From positions 62,001-126,000 of the forward strand of contig NZ_JAIVKY010000009.1 in the NCBI RefSeq assembly GCF_020524325.1: a DNA stretch of 64,000 nt, written 5' to 3'. Position numbers and translations under genes: made by a program. The notes below the pieces were generated by a model, which did not search any database, had not been told where the DNA came from, and saw only the letters and a list, made by a program, of their open reading frames with translations. Of the stretch, positions 42,467 to 51,480 are shown piece by piece (positions within the stretch are counted from its first letter, which is position 1; every line of letters begins with the position of its first letter). The stretch comes from Sutcliffiella horikoshii (GTDB lineage Bacteria; Bacillota; Bacilli; Bacillales; Bacillaceae_I).

Positions 42467-42772
42467 TTATCTAATATCCTCTATATAACCAAACACTATA
42501 AAGCTAACGATTGCTAATATAAATATTAATATTGTATATAAGATTAATAGCACCCTGGCAACAAACCAATTATGCCGCTCATATAAACTGCTTGCTGCCC
42601 ACTGAGTCAGACCCATTATAGGAAAAGATAAGATATCCAGAAGGCCGTCATGCGTAATCCATCGATAAAAGCCAATTCCTGCAGATTTGCTAAGTATATA
42701 TAAGAGGGCAAACAGGACATTAAATAATAAAAATACAGCGAGGGCAATTAAGATAGTTCCAATTAGTTCCAC
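42467..42772 (-). CDS. Small membrane protein, LXG-linked immunity-like paralogue 3
   Basis: 101 residues from a GTG start with only a weak upstream GGGGTG. Two N-terminal hydrophobic blocks (LIGTILIALAVFLLFNVLFALLYIL, then FPIMGLTQWAASSLY) and a C-terminal helix (VLLILYTILIFILAIVSFIVFGYIEDIR) flank conserved GFYRWITHD and NWFVARV. It aligns end to end with the two upstream genes. Small membrane paralogues behind an LXG toxin with a glycine-zipper end are expected immunity proteins; this is inference. Confidence 0.75.
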   Translation of the reverse strand: MELIGTILIALAVFLLFNVLFALLYILSKSAGIGFYRWITHDGLLDILSFPIMGLTQWAASSLYERHNWFVARVLLILYTILIFILAIVSFIVFGYIEDIR

Positions 42773-42853
42773 TGAATTTTAAACACCCCACAACGCTACC
42801 TTTATGAATTTTTACTATCAACTATTAGCCTTTTCAAAATATCTAAACTTTAA

Positions 42854-43162
42854 TTACATCCGATCTGTAAAATACCCAAACATGCTAAAGCAAAGTATTG
42901 AAAAAATTAATATAAATATGGCATAAAAAAGCAGGAACACTCTTGCCACAAACCAATTATATCGCTCATATAAACTATTAGCCGCCCATTGAGTTAACAC
43001 AAATAACGGGGCAAAGATAATGGCCAAAAAAACTAGATCATGAGTAACCCAACGATATAATCCATTTCCTGCTGATCTACTAAGTATATATATAAGGGCA
43101 AAGAAGAAATTAAATAATATAAATGCCCCAAGAGAACCAAAAGAAACCGCAAGAATTTGCAT
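42854..43162 (-). CDS. Small membrane protein, LXG-linked immunity-like paralogue 2
   Basis: 102 residues after TTAGGAGATA. MQILAVSFGSLGAFILFN...LIYILSRSAGNGLYRWVTHD...VLTQWAANSLYERYNWFVARVFLLFYAIFILIFSILCF. The same four landmarks as its neighbours (LFN, YRWxTHD, LTQ, RxNWFVARV) are kept while the hydrophobic helices vary. This pattern suggests shared topology with diverging toxin contacts. Confidence 0.78.
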   Translation of the reverse strand: MQILAVSFGSLGAFILFNFFFALIYILSRSAGNGLYRWVTHDLVFLAIIFAPLFVLTQWAANSLYERYNWFVARVFLLFYAIFILIFSILCFSMFGYFTDRM

Positions 43163-43202
43163 TATCTCCTAACACCCTTAAAGACTAACTTTGTATACTC
43201 AG

Positions 43203-43511
43203 TCACTGCATATCCGCAAAATGCCCGAATGCAACAAAGCAAACAATCGCTAAAACAAATACTAAAATGGCATATAAAAATAACAGCACCCTTGCTACAA
43301 ACCAATTAAATCGCCCATATATGCTGCTGGCAATTAACTGAGTCAACCCAAATAGAGGAGCAGACAGGATCATCAGAAACTCAAGGTCATGAGTAATCCA
43401 CCGATAAAAACCGTTTCCTGCTTTTTTGCTAAGTGTATATAAGAGGGCAAAAAGGAAATTAAATAATAAAAATGTTCCTAGTATCCCAAAAATAGTTGCA
43501 ATAACTCCCAT
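43203..43511 (-). CDS. Small membrane protein, LXG-linked immunity-like paralogue 1
   Basis: 102 residues from the ATG at 43511, chosen because the N-terminus MGVIATIFGILGTFLLFN then aligns exactly with both paralogues; a GTG at 43535 is in frame. It is the copy next to the toxin, 51 bp downstream of the LXG stop. Landmarks: GFYRWITHD, FGLTQLIASSIYGRFNWFVARVLLFLYAI. Probable immunity to the adjacent toxin, by position. Confidence 0.78.
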   Translation of the reverse strand: MGVIATIFGILGTFLLFNFLFALLYTLSKKAGNGFYRWITHDLEFLMILSAPLFGLTQLIASSIYGRFNWFVARVLLFLYAILVFVLAIVCFVAFGHFADMQ

Positions 43512-43562
43512 TACGTATCTAGCATCCCTTAACACTACCTTTATATATTTTTTTGAATTAGT

Positions 43563-45245
43563 TTACCCCATCCAACCGAACAATGAATCTTTTGCATCGC
43601 TTAGTGCATCTTTAGCTCCATCCAGTGCATCTTTGGCTTTTTCCTTCACATCATGGATTTTCTCACCAACGGCAGCTCCAGCGTCACTTGCCCATTTATT
43701 CGTATACTTTGAGGCCCATTCGCCGACTGTGGCCCCTATAGCACTACCAATTACAGCTCCAGCTGCAGCCCCAAACGGTGCAAACGGACCAGAGAGTAAT
43801 CCTCCTATTGCTGCACCAGCATAAGCTCCGACAGCTGCCCCAGTTACATTACCTGCTACTTTATTAACTTCCTCTGCAACCACTCGTCCCCTTACATTAT
43901 ATTTTTCTTTACCTTGCAAACCGTCTCCTTCGCTCCACCTGTCGCTTATACTAGTAACCGCAGAGTAGGTGCCAACTATTGCTGCTCCGACACCTGAGGC
44001 TTTTGCTGCCACTTTCTTAAAGGCTTCCTTTGGGATGACCATTTCTCGTGAAGAGTGTTTAACTATCTTATTTTTAACATTTTCATGAAGAGGTCGGTTT
44101 TGCGTTGCTAACTTCCAAACACCGCCCTTTACTTTCTGACTCGCAGTTCTAGGATCCTTAAATTCCTTGCCCTTTAAGACACTTGCCTTTTGAGCTTTTA
44201 ATGTTTTCTCTATATTTCTATAGCTTTTTGATGTTTTATTAAACTTTTGAATGAGCTTCTTTGTCCAATCAGGCCCAATTTTCCCTTTAAGGAAATGCAT
44301 GAGCTTCCTATTATATTTAAACGTATAATGATTCTTCTTCTTCGTGTATTCAATGCGAAGAAGCTTTGACTTATGTGCTGCCACTAACACCGCAAGTGGC
44401 GCGAGTGATTCAAAGGCGCCGTCCTTAATAGCATGGAAAAGGCTTTTCGATTCATCCTGCCCCTCCGTGTCCGGTACATCCGCATTCAAATTACTTTCAT
44501 GCGATAACAATAAATTAAGTGCACGTTCACTAATGGAATTCCTGTTAAGAGCTGTACCCGAAGAACCACCGGAGCCATCAATCCCAGACATAATCGCTTC
44601 ATCTGCCAATTTCTCAAGCAACGTACCTGATTCATACCCGCTGATGCTAATCTTTTTCGCAGTGAACATGGAATTAATTTGCTCAATATATCCCGTTGCA
44701 ACCTGGCTGCTCTCTGAAACGGCATCTAATTTTCTGGTTTGCTCCTGATCAAATACATGCAATTTTTCAAGCGTTTGGTCAATATCCTTCTCGGACATCC
44801 GGACCTGATCGACAAAGCCATCTTCCCTTAAGTTGGGCAAGGAAACAATGTCGCTTACAGAATAGAGGACCTGATTTGTTTCGTTTGCTAAGTCTGTTGT
44901 CATTCGCCTTGCATTATCCAGTGCCCGCGGTAGATCATTTTGCAAAAAGCTTTCATTAATATAGCCTGAACTTGAAGGTTCAACCGATTGAAGAGCACTT
45001 TTCATTCCGTTCAACGTATTCTTGAATTCATCAAGCATGGATTGATAGTAAGTCAAAAATGGAATATGGCAGTCCTGATAAAATGCCCGAATCGCCTGTC
45101 CACCTTGTCCCTTCAAGGAATCTTCCAGATTAACAATCCCCATGACATCATTATGTATCTTTTCCACTTCTTCCTTCTGCAGCTCCAATTTCTCAAGCAT
45201 GGATTGAAGTTCCATTTGGAGCGATTCTACTTCTAAAATTTTCAT
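43563..45245 (-). CDS. LXG-domain type VII secreted toxin with glycine-zipper C-terminus
   Basis: 560 residues from the ATG at 45245 (GGTGGTGATCGTGAA upstream); a start at 45269 adds eight residues. The LXG domain spans about 1-205, with its signature SLKGQGGQAIRAFYQDCHIPFL and long helices. A basic linker follows (KLLRIEYTKKKNHYTFKYNRK). The end (about 415-515) is rich in Gly/Ala with GxxxG repeats: AGNVTGAAVGAYAGAAIGGLL and AAGAVIGSAIGATVGEW. No nuclease or NADase motif is seen. Glycine-zipper LXG toxins such as streptococcal TelE act on membranes. Three membrane paralogues downstream are probable immunity proteins. The small helical Lap genes usual upstream of LXG genes are missing. Confidence 0.88.
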   Translation of the reverse strand: MKILEVESLQMELQSMLEKLELQKEEVEKIHNDVMGIVNLEDSLKGQGGQAIRAFYQDCHIPFLTYYQSMLDEFKNTLNGMKSALQSVEPSSSGYINESFLQNDLPRALDNARRMTTDLANETNQVLYSVSDIVSLPNLREDGFVDQVRMSEKDIDQTLEKLHVFDQEQTRKLDAVSESSQVATGYIEQINSMFTAKKISISGYESGTLLEKLADEAIMSGIDGSGGSSGTALNRNSISERALNLLLSHESNLNADVPDTEGQDESKSLFHAIKDGAFESLAPLAVLVAAHKSKLLRIEYTKKKNHYTFKYNRKLMHFLKGKIGPDWTKKLIQKFNKTSKSYRNIEKTLKAQKASVLKGKEFKDPRTASQKVKGGVWKLATQNRPLHENVKNKIVKHSSREMVIPKEAFKKVAAKASGVGAAIVGTYSAVTSISDRWSEGDGLQGKEKYNVRGRVVAEEVNKVAGNVTGAAVGAYAGAAIGGLLSGPFAPFGAAAGAVIGSAIGATVGEWASKYTNKWASDAGAAVGEKIHDVKEKAKDALDGAKDALSDAKDSLFGWMG

Positions 45246-45494
45246 TTCACGATCACCACCCACGTTCATTTAAAAACAGTTAGTTTAATTTTACCAATTT
45301 GCCAACTTGTTTAGAATAGGTGTTATGGTTTATGTTTTGTCTAGATAGCAAGCTCCCACTCCAAAATTTGTAACTTTCTTCCCATTCCTATACACAGAAT
45401 TTCACGCTTCCATAAAACATTCGCTCTAGTATACTTCCTTTTTTTCACATTCCCAAATTATGAAAAGGTAAAACTCCAAATTTCACAATTACAT

Positions 45495-45624
45495 TTTGTC
45501 GAATGGCATTTATATCCCCCTAAATGGACTATATAATGAAAAAGTGGCTTATAAAACGAAAACTTGGACTATAAAACAAAAAGTTGGCTTATAAATTAAA
45601 AACTTGGACTATAAAAAAGCAAAG
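45495..45624. repeat. TGTCGAATGGCATTT leader plus five exact 20-bp units
   Basis: The leader 45496-45510 is followed, after TATATCCCCC, by five units of exactly 20 bp from 45525: TGG(AC/CT)TATAAAAnnAAAAA. The dinucleotide after TGG alternates AC, CT, AC, CT, AC. The array lies directly upstream of the GNAT gene, whose ribosome site follows it. Confidence 0.75.
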
Positions 45625-45643
45625 ACCTAAAGGAGACGTCACA

Positions 45644-46207
45644 TTGACTACAAAAGATAAATTCGACAATCAATTAGAGACAGATAGATTATTAGTAAGA
45701 CCACTAAAAAAAGAAGACTATAAAAACTGGTTAAATGAATATGAAAACCGGCTACCTTCCCAACACCGACATGATGAAGGAAAAATGGATATGAGCATCT
45801 GTACACTGGAATGGTTTCACAATCTAGTGGATAAACATCAAGAATTGGCACTGGAAGACAAAGCTCATATATTTGGAGTGTTTAGAAAAAATGATGGAAC
45901 ACACATCGGCATGATCGATTTTTCCACCCTTGGCAGGGATGATTTCCAATGGGGGAGGATTGGATATACCATTCATAATCAGTATTGGAGAGTAGGTTAC
46001 GGGAAAGAAGCAGTAAATGCAGCACTAGACATCGCTTTTCAACAGTTGAATTTCCACCGCATTGAAGCCCATATTAACTTGGATAATACTCCTTCTGTAA
46101 AATTAGCGGAAAGTGTTGGCATGGAATTTGAATGTATACGGAAGGGCTTTATTTTCGAAAATGGAGAGTGGACCGACAACACGGTTTATTTTAAAAACGC
46201 TAATTAA
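45644..46207 (+). CDS. GNAT-family N-acetyltransferase (RimJ/RimL-like)
   Basis: 187 residues from a TTG start with AAAGGAGACGTCACA upstream; a longer in-frame ATG at 45584 would translate the 20-bp repeats and is rejected. GNAT features: LETDRLLVRPLKKEDYKNWL, FGVFRKNDGTHIGMIDF, WGRIGYTIHNQYWRVGYGKEAVNAALDIAF (acetyl-CoA-binding region) and NFHRIEAHINLDNTPSVKLAESVGMEFE. It should acetylate a small molecule or a protein N-terminus; the substrate is unknown. It diverges from the LXG locus. Confidence 0.88.
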   Translation: MTTKDKFDNQLETDRLLVRPLKKEDYKNWLNEYENRLPSQHRHDEGKMDMSICTLEWFHNLVDKHQELALEDKAHIFGVFRKNDGTHIGMIDFSTLGRDDFQWGRIGYTIHNQYWRVGYGKEAVNAALDIAFQQLNFHRIEAHINLDNTPSVKLAESVGMEFECIRKGFIFENGEWTDNTVYFKNAN

Positions 46208-46216
46208 GACTTATAA

Positions 46217-46254
46217 GGACAGGCATGGCGCCATTATTTAATCGCCATGCCTGC
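46217..46254. repeat. REP-like palindrome
   Basis: GGACAGGCATGGCG and CGCCATGCCTG arms closing on a 12-nt interior, 10 bp after the GNAT stop; may act as terminator. Confidence 0.7.
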
Positions 46255-46266
46255 AAATCTCTACCA

Positions 46267-46449
46267 CTAATTCATTCCGTTCCATTCCCCTTGATTCTTA
46301 GAGGACTTTTCTTTTTTAGCCTTCTCTTTATGAGCTTGGTTAGCTGCCGCACTTCCTAATTCATTAGAAAATTCAGCGTCTGTTTGGCTAGCATCAAAGC
46401 CTTTTTTATTCTTTTGTTCTGCAGCTGTTTTGCCGTTTCTTTTCGCCAT
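46267..46449 (-). CDS. Small hydrophilic protein, possibly spore-associated
   Basis: 60 residues from ATG 46449 with AAGGAGGGATACTGGCC upstream. Very polar, rich in Lys, Ala, Asn and Gln: MAKRNGKTAAEQKNKKGFD, then SQTDAEFSNELGSAAANQAHKEK. The F(S/A)xE-type stretch and composition recall small spore proteins, but no SASP family can be assigned with confidence. It is a single gene flanked by REP-like elements on both sides. Confidence 0.6.
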   Translation of the reverse strand: MAKRNGKTAAEQKNKKGFDASQTDAEFSNELGSAAANQAHKEKAKKEKSSKNQGEWNGMN

Positions 46450-46520
46450 GGCCAGTATCCCTCCTTTTTCCTTTTTCATCTCTTAGTATGAAAAGGATAG
46501 AAAAAATTATACTGACGTAA

Positions 46521-46567
46521 GAGGGACAGGCACGCCAACCCGAATGGGTCACCGTGCCTGTCTCCTC
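46521..46567. repeat. REP-like palindrome
   Basis: GAGGGACAGGCAC ... GTGCCTGTCtCCTC, with an inner ACCC-GAA-TGGGT hairpin. Confidence 0.75.
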
Positions 46568-46574
46568 AAACCAC

Positions 46575-48521
46575 TTACCTAACCTTAAAGCTCTTCACTT
46601 CAGAAGGAGAACTCAACTCCTTCTTCGCACTATAGCTATCCCACAGATATACCTGAACTGTGTATTCGCCTTTCTTCGCGTTCTTCGGCAAACTAAATCC
46701 TGCTCTGGCTTCTGCCGTGGTGTTGTGTTCACCGGAATAACTCATCGTTCCGATATTGATCACATCACCTTTTTTATCTTTCACTTGAAACACGACTTCT
46801 CCTTGTTGCTTTTCTTTAGAAAAATTACCAATTTCCGCTTTGATGAGTACCATGTCTCCTTTTTTATAGGAAGCTTTCTCCTCTCCATTCATATCGGTCA
46901 ATTGTACATTCTTGATTTCTAGGGGAGAATTGTACACCTTAAAGTTGTGCGTGAAAGTCTCGAGCTTTCGCCCATCTTCACTTTCCCCCTCAAGTAACAA
47001 GCGGTAGTTTCCGTCTGCAAGATCCTTTTTAGGCAGCCATTGGCCTTTGATCTGCAACTTATCAGCAAAAGTCCAAGAGTCGACGGCTTTTCCATCTTCC
47101 TTCACTACTTTCACTTTCCAATTCATCGTCTCACTACCAGTCGCTTCATACACCAACGGAGTTTGATGGCTGACCGTATCCTTGCTTATTTTCAAGCTTC
47201 GTAAAGAAAGTTCCGGAAGCTCTCCTTCTCCCCTCACGACAACAAACTGCTTCACATAAGCATTCCCAGCAATATCAATCAATTCCACCGACACCATGTT
47301 TTTACCCATCTCAAGCGGAATTTTATGTTCAAATGCTTTGGACTCACCAGATTGCGCTTCCTCTAAACTAATCTTTCCTACGTTATTAGAGTTCACATAT
47401 AACGCTACTCTGGACGTTTCATCGTAAAAACTTCCTTTTAACAGATAGGTTTCCTTACTTTCTGGAACTACCGTAGACATCAACTTGTCACTATCATCAT
47501 CGATGGATAACTCTGGTGCGGTTGTATCAACCGTAACCGGTAGCTGGAATTCTACTTTGTTCCCAACAATATCCTCAGCCACTACTGGCAGTTTCAACAC
47601 GCCATCATCCTCCACGCGGATAACAGAATCAAAACGCTTCAGTTCATTTAGTGGTATATCCTGGCCTCCTACCGTAAACGTTTTGATAGGCGATGCATTC
47701 AGGATAGCCCCTTGCAGACGAATGTCTTTTGTAAAATAAGTGGAACCTGAGCGCGGCTGGTTAATCGCTACAGTCGGAAGATCCTGGTCCACCATCACCC
47801 TAAACTCCTGAGCCTGATTCGGATATTCATACCCAAATTTGTTCAATGGCGCTACCCGCACCGTGTTATATCCTTTCTTCAATCCTTCTATTTTATAAGA
47901 GGTATTCTTGCCATTGTTCACATCTAAAAGAGTGATACCTGTCTCAGCGAACACTTGGATGTTAACTCCTTGAACATTTTCCGATAAAGAATAAGAAAAC
48001 TCGTATTCTCTTTCTGCTGTATAGTTCACATCCTCAATTGCTCCACCTAAAATCAGATTTTCTTGCTGAGGTACATCCCCAATCGTTACGACAGGTTGTT
48101 TCTCCACTGGAAGGTAAGAACCATTCCCCGCCTTATCAAATGCGATGACATTGAATCGATATTCTCCCTCTTTACTAAATTCCTTCTTATTTAAAATGTA
48201 CTTGCCATCCTTAAACGCACTTGGTCGAACTTGGACACTGTCGTCCATATTGTTATTCAGAACAATATGATAACCTGCAATCCCTGACCCATTTTCATTA
48301 TCTTGAGCATTCCAGCTCAGCTCTACATTTCCATCCTCTAGAACTTCTGCTGTAACACCATTAATTTCAGGTTGTACAGAATCAACTTTGATCACAAACT
48401 CATCTACTTGCCAGCCCGCATCCGCAATATCGAGCTTTGTTTTCACTTCATATAAATAGTGGCCATCTTCCACATAATTGTAGCTTCCCGTTTTCGGGTT
48501 ATATTTTGCCCCTTCCCACAT
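46575..48521 (-). pseudogene. C-terminal part of the cell-envelope subtilase, out of frame with the catalytic part
   Basis: 648 codons are open from ATG 48521, but homologous sequence continues upstream in this frame to 48569 (NYSRGQLTKYSYYGTW). There is no ribosome site before the ATG. The chain consists of beta-sandwich repeats, for example ELSWNAQDNENGSGIAGYHIVLN (Fn3-like) and ITLLDVNNGKNTSYKIEGLKKGYN, and ends LSSPSEVKSFKVR with no LPXTG anchor. It follows the catalytic reading frame by 49 bp. It is best read as the C-terminal third of one ~1630-residue proteinase, disconnected by a 4-bp duplication. It is probably not translated alone. Confidence 0.75.
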
Positions 48522-48570
48522 CCAAGTACCATAGTAGCTGTATTTAGTCAGCTGCCCTCTGCTGTAGTTC

Positions 48571-51465
48571 TTACTTAGAAACTTGGGAAAGCGTGCGCAC
48601 TAGATCCCCTTTAACAAAATCTTCTCCCTGCTTTTCTCCAGCATATACATTCACTTCTACTTCCTTTGCATTCCTTAAGAAAGTAAGTACCGGACCTGCT
48701 GTGGTGCTGTATTCTGGATGATTAGACATCGCCACTTCGTCTTGATTATAGACTTTATTGTCATAGTCATAACCAAGCTTCGCGATGGTATTCCCACTTG
48801 TTATGGAATAAAGTCCAGTCATTTTATGATAAGAATCTTCCTCTGAGAAGTGAGCATCCACCGTTTTAGGCAAAGACCAATCTCCGTAAAAGCCCATATA
48901 AGGGACAGACAGATTTGGATGCGTATCATCAGTAGGAACTAATGAAATAAACCCTTCCACAAAAATACCAGGATTCTGTGCTGTTAACTCTCCCAAGTCA
49001 GGAAGGTTGGCAAGCTTAAACGTTAGTTCCACCGTGCTCTTCGGACCAACTCCCACCTCAGAATCCGAAACGGCTGCACCGTTCACACTTACAAGCTGCA
49101 AATCTGCTCCATCTAAAACTCCTGCCCTTGTTGTGCTATACGTTCGCCCATCCTTTTCATATGTTTCATCTGTAAGCACCGCGGAAGCTTGGTATTCATA
49201 GCTAACCGTGGAGTCGGAGAGATTCTTCAAAGTAACAGAAAACTCTTTCTCTCTTTCCACAAAATCTTTTAACGCTACTTTTCTTGTTGCAACTGCCGGC
49301 GTTTTCACCGCATTGTCGGCTTTCGTCAACCCTGCCCCTTGCTTTCTCGTTAAGTAAGGCAGCTCGTTTTTAGCGTCCATTACCGGTTCTGCCGTATTCA
49401 TGATCGCCATTTTTACGGCATCTGCCAACTCAACTGGAGAAAGATCATACTTCTCCTTAAACGCTTCATATACAAGAGCAGAAACCCCTGTAATATGCGG
49501 GGCAGCCATACTTGTCCCACTCATGCTTTGATATTGATCACCATTTTTTAACGACCAGATGCTTCCTCCTGGAGCTGTAATATCCGGATAAAAACCGAGA
49601 TCACTTGTTGCGCCCCACGTACTGGAATCTGCCATTGTATTCGCTTCTGTATTTGGACCAGTCATGAACTGTTCGCCAAATGCAACAGACAGACCTTCTA
49701 CCATACCAAGTTCCCCTGGCTCTTGATCTTCTCCAATCGCCAATCCACCTAGTTCTAACATGTTTTTCCCTGCCTCATGCCCGACTAATACTGCTGGAAT
49801 TTGAGGGCGGAATGAAGAGAACCCCATTTTTGTTAAACGTTCGCCTGTCGCTGTATCATTTAGTACCAATACAGCCGCTGCCCCTTCTTCCTGAGCATTT
49901 CCGACTTTTGTGTAAAAATAACGGCTATCAATGTCATCTGGTTCGTGTCCTCTTTTTATAAGCAGGATTTTCCCTTTAAGATCAATACCTAAATCATGCT
50001 TAAGCTTACTCAGATCCTGCTTACTTCCAAAGCCTGCATAGACTAGTTCAAAATTATTTTCCAAACCAATAAATTCTTTTATATCAGGAGTGTCTGCAGG
50101 AAAATATGCCGCCATCTGTTTTTGCTCGCCATGCTTATACTCAAACGCAATATCAGTGACGGTTGTATTGTTTAAAGATGCCGCAATTACTGTCACTCCA
50201 TATGTCGGATCAGATACCCCGTTATCAGGATTTTGCGCCAATGGATGATTTGTATCATTGGCTGTATTGGTGTTGGCATAGTTGGAGCTGTTACCTGCAG
50301 ACTTTATCACGATTACTCCTGAATCCGCTGCATTTTTCATTGCCGTGTACTCAGGTCCGCCTTCTGCAATATTAAATGCTGCGGAAGATCCAAGACTCAT
50401 GTTGATGACATCTGCTCCGATTGCGACCGAGTGATTGATGGCAGCTAAAATATCATCACTATAGATACCGCCTGCCAGCGGGTTATTGGTTAACACTTTT
50501 TGAGAAATCAACTGCGCTTCAGGTGCTACACCTTTAATGCCACCTTCTTCAACATTTCCATTTGCTCCTATGATTCCCGCTACATGTGTACCGTGGTTGC
50601 TTCCAAGATTACTATTCTCCCAAATCGTGTGGTTTTGGTCGGCCCAGTTATACCCTGTTGGAACTTTATCAGTAAACCACTGTAAGGTTAAATCCTTGAA
50701 TTCCGAATCTTCAGGTAATTCTTGAACCACTTTCGCCAAATCTGCTTCGTTTGACAGTTTCTTTTCCATTCCTTCAGAAAGAACCAAATCCCTATGTGTA
50801 GGATCAATTCCTGAGTCAATAACGGCAATTAACATACCCTCTCCGCGAAAATCACTGCCGAGACCGTTCTCTTCGCCATCCCATACGTGAGGTACGTTAG
50901 TAAGCTTCGTCGCATTATTCATATCTAATTCGTACTCTTTCACCAAGTGTACTTCTTTTACTTGAGGAAGCTCCTTGATTGCTTTGATATCTTGGCGCTT
51001 CACTTCTGCACTGGCACCATTAAAGGCTGTTTTATATTTGTGCTTGTACTTAATGGCAAGACCTTTCGCCTTTGCTTGATTTGCGAATTCCTTATGTGAT
51101 TTACTGGCACTTGTATAAGCACTTTCTAGCTCTTTCTTTGCCGCTTTTCCCATGTTCTTTTTGTTTTTATTAAACGTTTCAAGAACAGAGTCTTCCTCAT
51201 ACTCAATTATGACTCTCACATTCTCTTTTTCTTCTGATTGCGTTTCCGCAGCTTGTTCGTTTTCTGTTGCATCTTCACTTTCTAGTTGTATCGAGTTCTC
51301 TGCCATCACATTGTCATGCAACTGCTTAACCGCTTCACTTAACGCGACCTTATTAGTAGCTTCCGTACCATTATTGTTCTCCGTTGCAACAATCATGTTC
51401 GGCAGTATGCTCATCGTAATTAACAAAACGGTCAACAACATCATCCATAGCTTTCTAGCATTCAT
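48571..51465 (-). CDS. Cell-envelope subtilisin-family (S8) protease, truncated by frameshift
   Basis: 964 residues. A signal peptide (about 1-28) and propeptide (EENVRVIIEYEED region) precede the catalytic domain. The catalytic residues are Asp217 (VIDSGIDPTH), His291 (SNHGTHVAGI) and Ser652 (MSGTSMAAPH). A PA-like insert (about 420-560: ILLIKRGHEPDDIDSRYFYTKVGNAQEEGAAAVLVLND) lies between His and Ser, the lactocepin/C5a-peptidase layout. An Fn3-like domain follows. The frame ends at TAA 48571 because of the repeated TAAG at 48570-48577. Catalysis may still work without the C-terminal repeats. An ArsR-like gene lies 15 bp upstream on the same strand. Confidence 0.9.
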   Translation of the reverse strand: MNARKLWMMLLTVLLITMSILPNMIVATENNNGTEATNKVALSEAVKQLHDNVMAENSIQLESEDATENEQAAETQSEEKENVRVIIEYEEDSVLETFNKNKKNMGKAAKKELESAYTSASKSHKEFANQAKAKGLAIKYKHKYKTAFNGASAEVKRQDIKAIKELPQVKEVHLVKEYELDMNNATKLTNVPHVWDGEENGLGSDFRGEGMLIAVIDSGIDPTHRDLVLSEGMEKKLSNEADLAKVVQELPEDSEFKDLTLQWFTDKVPTGYNWADQNHTIWENSNLGSNHGTHVAGIIGANGNVEEGGIKGVAPEAQLISQKVLTNNPLAGGIYSDDILAAINHSVAIGADVINMSLGSSAAFNIAEGGPEYTAMKNAADSGVIVIKSAGNSSNYANTNTANDTNHPLAQNPDNGVSDPTYGVTVIAASLNNTTVTDIAFEYKHGEQKQMAAYFPADTPDIKEFIGLENNFELVYAGFGSKQDLSKLKHDLGIDLKGKILLIKRGHEPDDIDSRYFYTKVGNAQEEGAAAVLVLNDTATGERLTKMGFSSFRPQIPAVLVGHEAGKNMLELGGLAIGEDQEPGELGMVEGLSVAFGEQFMTGPNTEANTMADSSTWGATSDLGFYPDITAPGGSIWSLKNGDQYQSMSGTSMAAPHITGVSALVYEAFKEKYDLSPVELADAVKMAIMNTAEPVMDAKNELPYLTRKQGAGLTKADNAVKTPAVATRKVALKDFVEREKEFSVTLKNLSDSTVSYEYQASAVLTDETYEKDGRTYSTTRAGVLDGADLQLVSVNGAAVSDSEVGVGPKSTVELTFKLANLPDLGELTAQNPGIFVEGFISLVPTDDTHPNLSVPYMGFYGDWSLPKTVDAHFSEEDSYHKMTGLYSITSGNTIAKLGYDYDNKVYNQDEVAMSNHPEYSTTAGPVLTFLRNAKEVEVNVYAGEKQGEDFVKGDLVRTLSQVSK

Positions 51466-51480
51466 CCTTAAATACTCCCC

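Noticed and set aside
45584-45643. 20-residue N-terminal extension of the GNAT protein
   Set aside because: It translates the 20-bp repeat units; AAAGGAGA precedes the TTG at 45644.
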